The translations under genes and the position numbers were made by a program. 13,721 nt of DNA from Bacteroidota bacterium. GTDB lineage: Bacteria > Bacteroidota > Ignavibacteria > T3Sed10-11. Numbering within the stretch: position 1 is the stretch's first letter; each line of letters begins with the position of its first letter. The notes beneath the pieces are model-generated. The model was not told where the DNA came from and did no database searches. It worked only from the letters and a program-made list of their open reading frames with translations. Shown one piece after another: positions 6,820 through 13,159 of the stretch. The DNA lies in contig SKXH01000099.1 of the NCBI GenBank assembly GCA_007128495.1, positions 1 to 13,721 of the forward strand, in the 5' to 3' direction.

Positions 6820-7404
6820 ATGTCAGAAAAGATCAGAACATTTATTGCCATAGACACCCCGCCTGATTTTAAAGTTCAGGCGGAGGAAGTCCAAAAAGAA
6901 TTGAACGGGAACGAAGCGCCCGTTCGGTGGGAAAAATCATATAAACTTCATATGACCCTGAAATTCCTCGGCGATACCGATACCGGAACTATCGATAAAG
7001 TCGGATCTGCGCTGCAGGATATTGCATCAGAACAACGACCGTTCTGGATCAGATACAACGGACTCGGCTGCTTTCCCAATCCGAAAAATCCACGTATCAT
7101 CTGGGTCGGCTGTACCCCTCTCTCCCCCGATCTCGAAATCCTGCAAAAGAAAATCGAAGAAAACTGCGCGAAACTCGGATTTAAACAAGAAACCAGAGAG
7201 TTTCATCCGCACATCACCATCGGGCGGATAAATATACGCTCCGGGAAAGACAGGCGTGCCGCACAGGACTTGATTAAGAAAATGGAAAACATTACTTTTG
7301 ATGCATTAGACAATGAAGTACACTTTATACTGCTTATGAAAAGCGAGCTTCGTCCGGGCGGCTCCGTGTACTCAATCCTTAAACAATTTTCACTGACCAC
7401 ATAG
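6820..7404 (+). CDS. thpR: RNA 2',3'-cyclic phosphodiesterase (2H phosphoesterase, LigT/ThpR family)
   Basis: This is a 194-aa cytoplasmic enzyme of the 2H superfamily, which opens 2',3'-cyclic phosphate RNA ends to 2'-phosphates and can show 2'-5' ligase activity in vitro. Both catalytic HxTx motifs are present: H44-M-T-L47 (in KLHMTLKFLGDT) and H131-I-T-I134 (in FHPHITIGRI). The N-terminus IRTFIAIDTP is typical of the family, and the length is normal. It starts 15 bp after cinA and ends 19 bp before recA, so it is almost certainly co-transcribed with them. No obvious SD. The physiological RNA substrate in bacteria is uncertain; its place beside recA is recurrent, but a functional link is not established. 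Confidence 0.95.
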   Translation: MSEKIRTFIAIDTPPDFKVQAEEVQKELNGNEAPVRWEKSYKLHMTLKFLGDTDTGTIDKVGSALQDIASEQRPFWIRYNGLGCFPNPKNPRIIWVGCTPLSPDLEILQKKIEENCAKLGFKQETREFHPHITIGRINIRSGKDRRAAQDLIKKMENITFDALDNEVHFILLMKSELRPGGSVYSILKQFSLTT

Positions 7405-7423
7405 ATACCAAAGGAGTTTTTCA

Positions 7424-8491
7424 ATGGCTGACGAAAAAAACGCAAAATCAAAAGCGCTGTCGATCGCAATCGACCAGATCGAAAAGCAGCATGGCAAAGG
7501 ATCGATCATGCGGATGGGAGAAGGTCCCATTCAAAAGATCGATTCAATTTCGACCGGTTCCATTTCGCTTGATGTTGCGATCGGGATCGGCGGTATTCCC
7601 CGCGGACGGGTAATCGAAGTCTTCGGGCCGGAGTCTTCGGGAAAAACGACGGTATGTTTGCACGTCATCGCCGAAGCGCAAAAGAAAAACGGACTCGCCG
7701 CATTCATCGATGCGGAACACGCGCTTGATATCAACTATGCAAAGAAACTCGGCGTAGACGTGAACGACCTTATTCTTTCGCAGCCGGAATACGGCGAGCA
7801 AGCCCTCGAGATAGCCGAAACACTTGTACGCAGCGGAGCGCTCGATGTGATCGTCGTCGACTCGGTTGCCGCACTCACGCCGCGTGCAGAGATCGAAGGG
7901 GATATGGGCGATCCCACAATGGGTGTGCAGGCGCGTTTGATGTCGCAGGCGCTTCGCAAGCTCACCTCCTCGATCAGCAAATCGAAGACCTCGGTGATAT
8001 TTACAAACCAGCTTCGCAGTAAGATCGGCGTGATGTTCGGCAATCCCGAAACGACCACGGGAGGCAACGCATTAAAATTCTACTGTTCGCTCCGGCTCGA
8101 TATCCGCCGTATCGGCGCCATCAAAGACGGTCAGGATGTTATCGGTAACCGTACGCGCGTTAAAGTTGTAAAGAATAAAGTTGCGCCGCCGTTCAAAGAA
8201 GTGGAATTCGATATTTTATACAACGAAGGCATCTCAAAGATCGGCGACCTCATCGATCTTGCGGTGAATGAGGGCATTATCAAAAAAAGCGGATCGTGGT
8301 TTTCATACGGAGACGACCGTATCGGTCAGGGACGCGACGCCGTGAAAAAATTCCTCACCGAAGATCCGAAAATTTGTCAGGAGATAGAAACAACGCTGCG
8401 CAAAAAGTTCGATTTACTACCGCCCGAACCGGAGAAAACAGAAGACGCAAAGCAAACAAAAACATCCGGTAAAGCGGCTTCGAAAAACTGA
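7424..8491 (+). CDS. recA: Recombinase RecA
   Basis: RecA forms ATP-dependent filaments on single-stranded DNA, drives strand exchange and stimulates LexA self-cleavage. The 355-aa sequence has the N-terminal helix (ALSIAIDQIEKQHGKGSIMRMG), Walker A GPESSGKTT at 68-76, the catalytic-glutamate region AFIDAEHALD near 93-102, and Walker B VIVVDS ending at Asp146. The L1 loop is GDMGDPTMGVQARLMSQALRKL and L2 is TNQLRSKIGVMFGNPETTTGGNALKFY. The C-terminal tail is charged and rich in Lys and Glu. All key residues are present. The SD AAAGGAG stands eight bases before the ATG, the best in this operon, which would raise RecA output relative to cinA and thpR. No LexA-type palindrome is visible in the 19-bp gap after thpR. 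Confidence 0.99.
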   Translation: MADEKNAKSKALSIAIDQIEKQHGKGSIMRMGEGPIQKIDSISTGSISLDVAIGIGGIPRGRVIEVFGPESSGKTTVCLHVIAEAQKKNGLAAFIDAEHALDINYAKKLGVDVNDLILSQPEYGEQALEIAETLVRSGALDVIVVDSVAALTPRAEIEGDMGDPTMGVQARLMSQALRKLTSSISKSKTSVIFTNQLRSKIGVMFGNPETTTGGNALKFYCSLRLDIRRIGAIKDGQDVIGNRTRVKVVKNKVAPPFKEVEFDILYNEGISKIGDLIDLAVNEGIIKKSGSWFSYGDDRIGQGRDAVKKFLTEDPKICQEIETTLRKKFDLLPPEPEKTEDAKQTKTSGKAASKN

Positions 8492-8509
8492 CAATAATAA
8501 CCATGCAAA

Positions 8510-9133
8510 ATGGTTATCACACGAATAGAGCAGCAAAAGAAAAATCCACGCCGGTACTCGATCTATGTCGACGATGAATTCGCCGTCGGTCTGGATCGTA
8601 ATGTGGTTATCGACAACGGGCTTCGCAAAGGCGACACGGTCGATGAGAAGCTGCTGAAAAAATTACAAACCGCAGACGAGATGATACGTGCCTATCAGAT
8701 CGCGCTGCGGTTTCTTTCTTACAGACCGCGTAGCGAAGCCGAGATACGCACACGGCTCGAACGCGAGAAACTCCTTCCCGAAACCATAGACCGGATAATC
8801 GCCAAACTTTATCAGGAACGCCAGCTTGACGACAAACGCTTTGCGGAAATGTACACCGAATCCAAAATGCGGTCAAAACCGGTCGGCACACACCGATTAC
8901 GGCGCGAACTCCGTCAGAAAGGCATCAGCGATACCATCATCCGCCACGTCGAACAAAAATACTGCGACGACGAGACCGAACTCAACAACGCCCGCCTCCT
9001 TGCGAAGAAGAAACTCTCAACCGACCGGTCAAAAGACCCGATGAAAAGAAAACGACACCTGGCGGATTATCTGGCGAGAAGGGGATACGGCTGGGATGTG
9101 GTCGGAGTGGTTATTGAGGAACACTTTGAATGA
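8510..9133 (+). CDS. recX: Regulatory protein RecX
   Basis: RecX is a small modulator that binds RecA filaments and limits their extension and activity. The 207-aa protein has the family layout of tandem three-helix repeats: ALRFLSYRPRSEAEIRTRLEREKL, then the central motif YQERQLDDKRFAEMYTESKMRSKPVGTHRLRRELRQKGI, and a C-terminal repeat ending DYLARRGYGWDVVGVVIEEHFE. It begins 18 bp after recA. The start ATG at 8510 is preceded by an out-of-frame ATG at 8503 that opens only a short frame, and no SD is seen, so RecX is probably made at low level from the recA message. A recA-recX pair is the usual arrangement. Confidence 0.94.
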   Translation: MVITRIEQQKKNPRRYSIYVDDEFAVGLDRNVVIDNGLRKGDTVDEKLLKKLQTADEMIRAYQIALRFLSYRPRSEAEIRTRLEREKLLPETIDRIIAKLYQERQLDDKRFAEMYTESKMRSKPVGTHRLRRELRQKGISDTIIRHVEQKYCDDETELNNARLLAKKKLSTDRSKDPMKRKRHLADYLARRGYGWDVVGVVIEEHFE

Positions 9134-9539
9134 TTATTGATTATTGTCTAATGATTATTTATAAGATGGATATATGAATAAACAGGAGCTGAAATCGAGA
9201 ACAAAACAATTCGCTCACAGATGTGTGAAGATAGCAGTCTCATTACCCTCGTCTCCTCTCGGCAGACATGTACAATACCAACTTATTCGATGCACTACCT
9301 CTGTAGCCGCGAATTATAGAGCAGCATGTATAGCTCAATCCAAACCAACTTTTATAACAAAATTAGGAACCGTCATAGAGGAGGTTGACGAAACAAATTT
9401 CTGGTTAGAATTTATAATTGACGAAGACATGATGAATAATGCAGAAATTAAAAATCTGCTAAAAGAATCGGCAGAATTAACATCTATTTTTATAGCATCC
9501 AGAAAAACAGCACAGTTAAATAATAAATCAACAATAATC
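9132..9539. repeat. Short inverted repeats bracketing the S23 gene
   Basis: GATTATTG occurs in overlapping copies at 9132-9139 and 9139-9146, with a related GATTATTT at 9153-9160. Its complement CAATAATC is at 9532-9539. Comparing GATTATTGTC (left) with the complement of the right side gives 9 of 10 matches. The brackets lie just after recX and 16 bp before the exonuclease start. In AT-rich DNA an 8-9 bp match is not decisive. Confidence 0.3.
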
Positions 9540-9551
9540 GATAGGAAATAA
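9174..9551 (+). CDS. Four-helix bundle protein, S23/23S-rRNA intervening-sequence family
   Basis: This 125-aa helical protein carries the family signature GRHVQYQLIRCTTSVAANYRAAC followed by FITKLGTVIEEVDETNFWLEFIID. Members were first found in intervening sequences of 23S rRNA genes (Leptospira and others), and relatives such as Avd assist diversity-generating retroelements. Stand-alone copies are common and their function is largely unknown; the basic helix bundle may bind nucleic acid. GC over 9181-9540 is 36% by count, clearly below neighbouring genes at around half. The gene is bracketed by short inverted repeats and lies between recX and the exonuclease gene, ending 3 bp before the latter. 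SD signal is weak. Together these suggest acquisition as a small mobile unit. No reverse transcriptase, variable repeat or rRNA is present nearby. Confidence 0.9.
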   Translation: MNKQELKSRTKQFAHRCVKIAVSLPSSPLGRHVQYQLIRCTTSVAANYRAACIAQSKPTFITKLGTVIEEVDETNFWLEFIIDEDMMNNAEIKNLLKESAELTSIFIASRKTAQLNNKSTIIDRK

Positions 9552-9554
9552 AAT

Positions 9555-10223
9555 ATGAACAAGGTCGTCTTCGACATCGAATCGCTCGCCTATCCTCTTG
9601 AATCGTTCGACGAGGAGCAGCAGGAATACATCACCAAGTTCGCAAAGAACGAAGAGGAACTTGAGGATGCAAAATTAAAAATGAACCTCTCACCCCTTAC
9701 CGCGCAGCTTCTTGCAATCGGGTTGTTCAATCCCGATTCGAAACGGGGTAAAGTGCTTTATCAATCGGAGGTCAAGGAGAACTTTTTCTCGGAAGACAGC
9801 ATGATCGAGTTTGTCGGTACCGATGAAAAAGGAATACTCACGACATTCTGGGAAGATATAAAACGGTATAATCAGTTCATTACCTTTAACGGGCGCGGTT
9901 TCGATTCACCGTTTCTCATTCTCCGCTCGGCGATGCTCGGTATAAAACCGAGCCGCAACCTCCTCCCCTATCGGTACGATCCGAAAATACACTGCGATCT
10001 GCTCGATCAGCTTACATTTTACGGAGCGTTTCGTAGATACAGTTTGGATTTTTATTGCAAAGCATTCAATATTAAAAGTCCGAAAAGCGACGGCATTTCC
10101 GGACTCGATATGAAGCAGCTCTATGAAGAAAAGCGGTTCAAGGAAATAGCCGGGTACTGCATCGGCGACGTGATCGCGACGGCGGAGTTATACAAAATTT
10201 GGAATGAGTATGTAAATGTTTGA
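9555..10223 (+). CDS. DnaQ-like predicted 3'-5' exonuclease (PolB-type)
   Basis: This 222-aa protein belongs to the RNase H-like DEDDy exonuclease fold related to the proofreading domain of family B polymerases (DNA_pol_B_exo2 type). The motifs are in order. Exo I is FDIES with D7 and E9. Exo II is TFNGRGFDSPFL with N112 and D117. Exo III is Y201-C-I-G-D205, the DEDDy Tyr-x3-Asp. A GRGFDSPFL match plus HCDLLDQL is characteristic of the stand-alone family. All four acidic residues needed for two-metal catalysis are present, so the enzyme is likely active on DNA or RNA ends. The SD AGGAAA lies eight bases upstream, inside the end of the S23 gene. Being next to recA-recX fits a repair role, but the substrate is not known. 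Confidence 0.9.
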   Translation: MNKVVFDIESLAYPLESFDEEQQEYITKFAKNEEELEDAKLKMNLSPLTAQLLAIGLFNPDSKRGKVLYQSEVKENFFSEDSMIEFVGTDEKGILTTFWEDIKRYNQFITFNGRGFDSPFLILRSAMLGIKPSRNLLPYRYDPKIHCDLLDQLTFYGAFRRYSLDFYCKAFNIKSPKSDGISGLDMKQLYEEKRFKEIAGYCIGDVIATAELYKIWNEYVNV

Positions 10224-10299
10224 AACCCGCGTGTGATCTTAAATTTCACGGTATAACGCCCCGCCAGCGCAAAAATCCCGGAACTGTCGGATAGGTGAC

Positions 10300-10315
10300 T
10301 GAAAGTGAACTTTCA
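10300..10315. promoter_or_regulatory. Perfect 7-2-7 palindrome upstream of the receptor promoter
   Basis: TGAAAGT-GA-ACTTTCA is a perfect inverted repeat ending 16 bp before the -35 box at 10332. Directly after it, CAAG-A-TATA-T-TATACTTG (10317-10334) is a second, bulged palindrome that runs into the -35 box. The position suits an activator or repressor dimer controlling the TonB-dependent receptor. No regulator gene is adjacent, so the ligand is unknown. Confidence 0.45.
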
Positions 10316-10331
10316 ACAAGATATATTATAC

Positions 10332-10360
10332 TTGTTAATTTGAACTTAAAATATTATAAT
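10332..10360 (+). promoter_or_regulatory. Sigma-70-like promoter of the TonB-dependent receptor gene
   Basis: TTGTTA (10332-10337) and a perfect TATAAT (10355-10360) are spaced by 17 bp. Transcription would start near 10367 and give a leader of about 99 nt before the receptor ATG at 10466. It is the best promoter match in the window. Confidence 0.6.
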
Positions 10361-10370
10361 TGTAAAGCCG

Positions 10371-10497
10371 AAAGGAGGTGATTTACCCTGTAATCCGGGA
10401 AGTTGATTATTTGTATTTGTTAGTTTTAAAAATGAAATTATCAACTAAATTGCGGGAGGTTTATCATGGCACCTCAAATGAGTGGTATGTTTCTTAA
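10371..10497 (+). promoter_or_regulatory. Receptor mRNA leader with a 12-nt anti-SD match and overlapping small frame
   Basis: AAAGGAGGTGAT (10371-10382) is complementary over 12 bases to the usual 16S rRNA 3' end, yet no ATG follows at normal spacing. The real receptor start has its own SD, GGGAGGT, at 10454-10460. From the embedded GTG (10378) a frame runs 39 codons to TAA at 10497, with an internal ATG at 10432 giving a possible 21-aa peptide MKLSTKLREVYHGTSNEWYV-S. It overlaps the receptor start out of frame. Whether any of it is translated is unknown. Confidence 0.35.
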
Positions 10498-12997
10498 ATA
10501 CAGCATTTTCCTTTCAATAGTAGCAGTACTTTTCTCATTCAACCTACAAGCACAGCAAGGTACCATTCAGGGTACGGTTACCGATGAAGATGGTAATCCG
10601 ATCGCCTTTGCCAACGTCTTTATCGAAGATACCTTTATCGGAGCGGCGGCAAAATCCGACGGAACTTACAGTGTCGTTAATGTGCCGGCAGGGACGCATG
10701 TTATTCGTGCAAGTGCGGTGGGATATCGGACTTCATCGCGCACCGTAACGGTAGCAGCCGATGAAACCGTAACAATCGATTTTAGATTAACCTCCGACGT
10801 ACTTCGAATGGATGAAGTGATCATTTCCGGGACCCCCGGTGGTGCGGGAGTTCGTAAGCGCGATGCGAGCTTTGCTATAACCACGATGGAAGCATCGGAT
10901 ATCGAACTCTTTTCACCCCAGAGCACTGCCAATCTTCTCGAGCTGGTCCCCGGTGTCTGGCCCGAAAGTTCCGGTGGTGTAGCCGGCGCGAACATTTTCG
11001 TGCGGGGCTTGCCTGCACCCGGCGATGCGCCGTTTGTGACTATGTCTATTAACGGAGCACCTACTTACGGCGCACAAACTCTTTCCTTCTTCGAACAAAG
11101 TTCTATATTCCGCGTCGATGAAACAGTGAAATCAGGCGAAGCGCTGCGCGGCGGACCGAGCTCGGTATTCTCAAATGCCGAATCCGGTTTAACAATGAAT
11201 TTCAATCTGAAACGGGGTGATGAGGTTACAAGAGGAAGGTTAAAATATACTACGTCCGATTACAACACACAACGGGTAGATGGAATTCTCAGCGGTGAGT
11301 TAGTCGACCGTTTATACTATATGGTCGGCGGGTATGTTCGTACATCTCCCGGTATCCGTGATACGGAATTTAACGCCGAAAACGGAGGACAAATTACTTT
11401 ACAACTCACAAGAGTTTTTGACGACGGTGTGTTGAATGCTTTTGCACGATTTACCGATGATCATGGCCAGTGGGTTCTGCCAATGGCGCTCAACACGGGT
11501 AATGATCCGGGCACGTTCGCACAACTCGGCAATGCAACACGATTCAGGGAACTTCAAATAAACTCAGGCGGCGATACCGAAATATTTGATTTCTCCCGTG
11601 GCCGCGGCTGGAAGGGAGTTATCGGTGGTGTCAACGCAGATTTCGACATAGGAGCCGGCTGGGCGATCCGGAATAACCTTTCGGTCACGATGGGTGAGGC
11701 GAATACATTCGGTTTTGTACCTGAAGGCAATCCGATTCAGGTATCGACATTCTTAGCGGAACACGATATGGAAAGCTTACAAACCCGCGACGGCGTCCAG
11801 TTGAGCAGTTCCGATTGGCTACAGAACTACGGTCACTGGGTGGTATTGAAGGACCTGGAATCTATTACCAATGATCTTAGTTTATCCAGATTCTGGCGGG
11901 GACATGATATTACCATTGGTGCTTATCAGTCACGGTGGTCTGCGGTAGATTTCTGGACACTTGGTAACCAGGTTCCCGTTCATAATGTTGCCAACGGAGA
12001 TATGCTGCAACCGGATGTAACAAGTCAGGATGTTGCCGAAGCAGGGGGTGGAGGTCCCTGGGCATTCGGACTGCAATCTGCCGGTGATGCAAGAGTATTT
12101 GCGTTTTATGCCGCAGATTCCTGGCAAGTTTCCCCTTCTTTACGAATTGATTTGGGTGCACGGTATGAATGGTTCAATACCCAGTATACTGCCGACCTGG
12201 GACCCGGATTTCCTACGGGTGCAACTGATATAGCACAATCACTGTCGGGTGAAGATTGGGCAGCTACCGCTGCAATCAATCTTGATCTGACCGAAGAATT
12301 CGGTCTCTTTGTCCGCGGATCAAGAAGTTTTCTATTCCCGCATTTTGATATGATCCGTGAAGGCACGTTTAGTGTTGACCCGGATGATCCGGGTGAAGTT
12401 GAAGCCGATGAATTCACGCAAGTTGAACTGGGATTTAAATATGATACCGGCACTTTCAGTCTTTTTGCGACCGGCTTCTTAAATGATGTTGACGTGTTTG
12501 ACGGCGATGTTGGCGCCGCGAGAGAAGCGGCAATTCTTAACACGCGAACAATCGGTGTTGAAATCGACGGTGCGTTTTCCTATCGTGATTTCACATTACG
12601 AGCTGCAATCACATTACAGGATGGAGAAATCAGAGAGGCCGATCTCGATCCGGATGTCATCGGGAACTCGATATGGCGTCAACCCGATTGGCAGGTGCGG
12701 GTTGCACCAAGCTACGTGCTGGCGCTTGGCGATTTCGACGCCACATTGTATGGCGCCTTACGGAGCGTGGGGAAACGATGGGATTCGAGAGGTAATGTAT
12801 TTCAACTGGATAGCTATACGAAGATCGATGTTGGAGCCGTGGTGGCCGCCCCGGGTGGATTGGCATTCCACATCCATGCCGACAATCTTAATGATTCAGA
12901 TGGTTTAACGGAAGGCGATCCGCGGGATCCATTGGCAGCAAACGGTCGTCCGATTTTCGGAAGATCGTTTGAATTCTCTGTCTCGTATAACTTTTAA
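10466..12997 (+). CDS. TonB-dependent outer-membrane receptor with carboxypeptidase-regulatory-like domain
   Basis: This 843-aa protein is a TonB-dependent outer-membrane transporter that imports a ligand too large or scarce for porins, using inner-membrane TonB-ExbBD energy. A signal peptide (residues 1 to about 29, KYSIFLSIVAVLFSFNLQAQ) has a likely cleavage around the AQ-QG site. Residues about 33-112 form the Ig-like regulatory domain found on Bacteroidota receptors (GTVTDEDGNPIAFANVFI, then VPAGTHVIRASAVGYRT). The plug spans about 131-250 (TANLLELVPGVWPE, NIFVRGLPAPGDAPFVTMSI, SGEALRGGPSSVF), and the rest is beta-barrel ending in SFEFSVSYNF with the required terminal Phe. SD GGGAGGT sits five bases before the ATG; in-frame ATGs at codons 5 and 8 are alternatives. 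No Cys-rich or siderophore-specific motif identifies the ligand. The following sugar-binding lipoprotein suggests a carbohydrate, by adjacency only. No SusD-like gene follows. Confidence 0.93.
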   Translation: MAPQMSGMFLKYSIFLSIVAVLFSFNLQAQQGTIQGTVTDEDGNPIAFANVFIEDTFIGAAAKSDGTYSVVNVPAGTHVIRASAVGYRTSSRTVTVAADETVTIDFRLTSDVLRMDEVIISGTPGGAGVRKRDASFAITTMEASDIELFSPQSTANLLELVPGVWPESSGGVAGANIFVRGLPAPGDAPFVTMSINGAPTYGAQTLSFFEQSSIFRVDETVKSGEALRGGPSSVFSNAESGLTMNFNLKRGDEVTRGRLKYTTSDYNTQRVDGILSGELVDRLYYMVGGYVRTSPGIRDTEFNAENGGQITLQLTRVFDDGVLNAFARFTDDHGQWVLPMALNTGNDPGTFAQLGNATRFRELQINSGGDTEIFDFSRGRGWKGVIGGVNADFDIGAGWAIRNNLSVTMGEANTFGFVPEGNPIQVSTFLAEHDMESLQTRDGVQLSSSDWLQNYGHWVVLKDLESITNDLSLSRFWRGHDITIGAYQSRWSAVDFWTLGNQVPVHNVANGDMLQPDVTSQDVAEAGGGGPWAFGLQSAGDARVFAFYAADSWQVSPSLRIDLGARYEWFNTQYTADLGPGFPTGATDIAQSLSGEDWAATAAINLDLTEEFGLFVRGSRSFLFPHFDMIREGTFSVDPDDPGEVEADEFTQVELGFKYDTGTFSLFATGFLNDVDVFDGDVGAAREAAILNTRTIGVEIDGAFSYRDFTLRAAITLQDGEIREADLDPDVIGNSIWRQPDWQVRVAPSYVLALGDFDATLYGALRSVGKRWDSRGNVFQLDSYTKIDVGAVVAAPGGLAFHIHADNLNDSDGLTEGDPRDPLAANGRPIFGRSFEFSVSYNF

Positions 12998-13025
12998 TTG
13001 ATCGAAAATATTTATAGATTTGAAG

Positions 13026-13159
13026 TAGAATTCTGAAATGCAGAGGCCCGGAGGAAACGAAAATTATTTTGGACAACAGTGATCTTTAATATATTTTTAC
13101 TTCCTCTGCGGCCTCTGTAAATATAAAAATTATATTGTCGTTATTTAGAATTATGAAAT
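13026..13159. repeat. Inverted-repeat element flanked by near-identical 14-bp direct repeats
   Basis: CAGAGGCCCGGAGGAA (13041-13056) pairs with TTCCTCTGCGGCCTCTG (13101-13117): 8 bp perfect, a small internal mismatch, then 6 bp perfect, around a 44-nt AT-rich loop. TAGAATTCTGAAAT (13026-13039) and TAGAATTATGAAAT (13146-13159) match at 13 of 14 bases and bracket the structure; the second includes the ATG of the lipoprotein gene. It could act as the 3' end signal of the receptor gene or be a small palindromic insertion. No T-run follows the stem. Confidence 0.5.

Noticed and set aside
7380..7423. Possible LexA/SOS box before recA
   Set aside because: Only a 19-bp gap follows thpR, and no palindromic operator could be seen in it or in the end of thpR.
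8503..8577. Short frame from an ATG at 8503 just before recX
   Set aside because: About 24 codons, overlapping recX out of frame, with no ribosome site; most likely chance.
9174..9551. Diversity-generating retroelement suggested by the Avd-like fold
   Set aside because: There is no reverse transcriptase, template/variable repeat pair or C-type lectin target gene nearby; the motifs fit the plain S23 family.
12483..12908. 141-codon plus-strand frame within the receptor gene
   Set aside because: Alternative frame of the beta-barrel coding region, with no ribosome site or family signature.
13117..13152. Rho-independent terminator after the receptor gene
   Set aside because: The hairpin loop is long (44 nt) and no run of T follows the right arm, so a canonical terminator is not supported.
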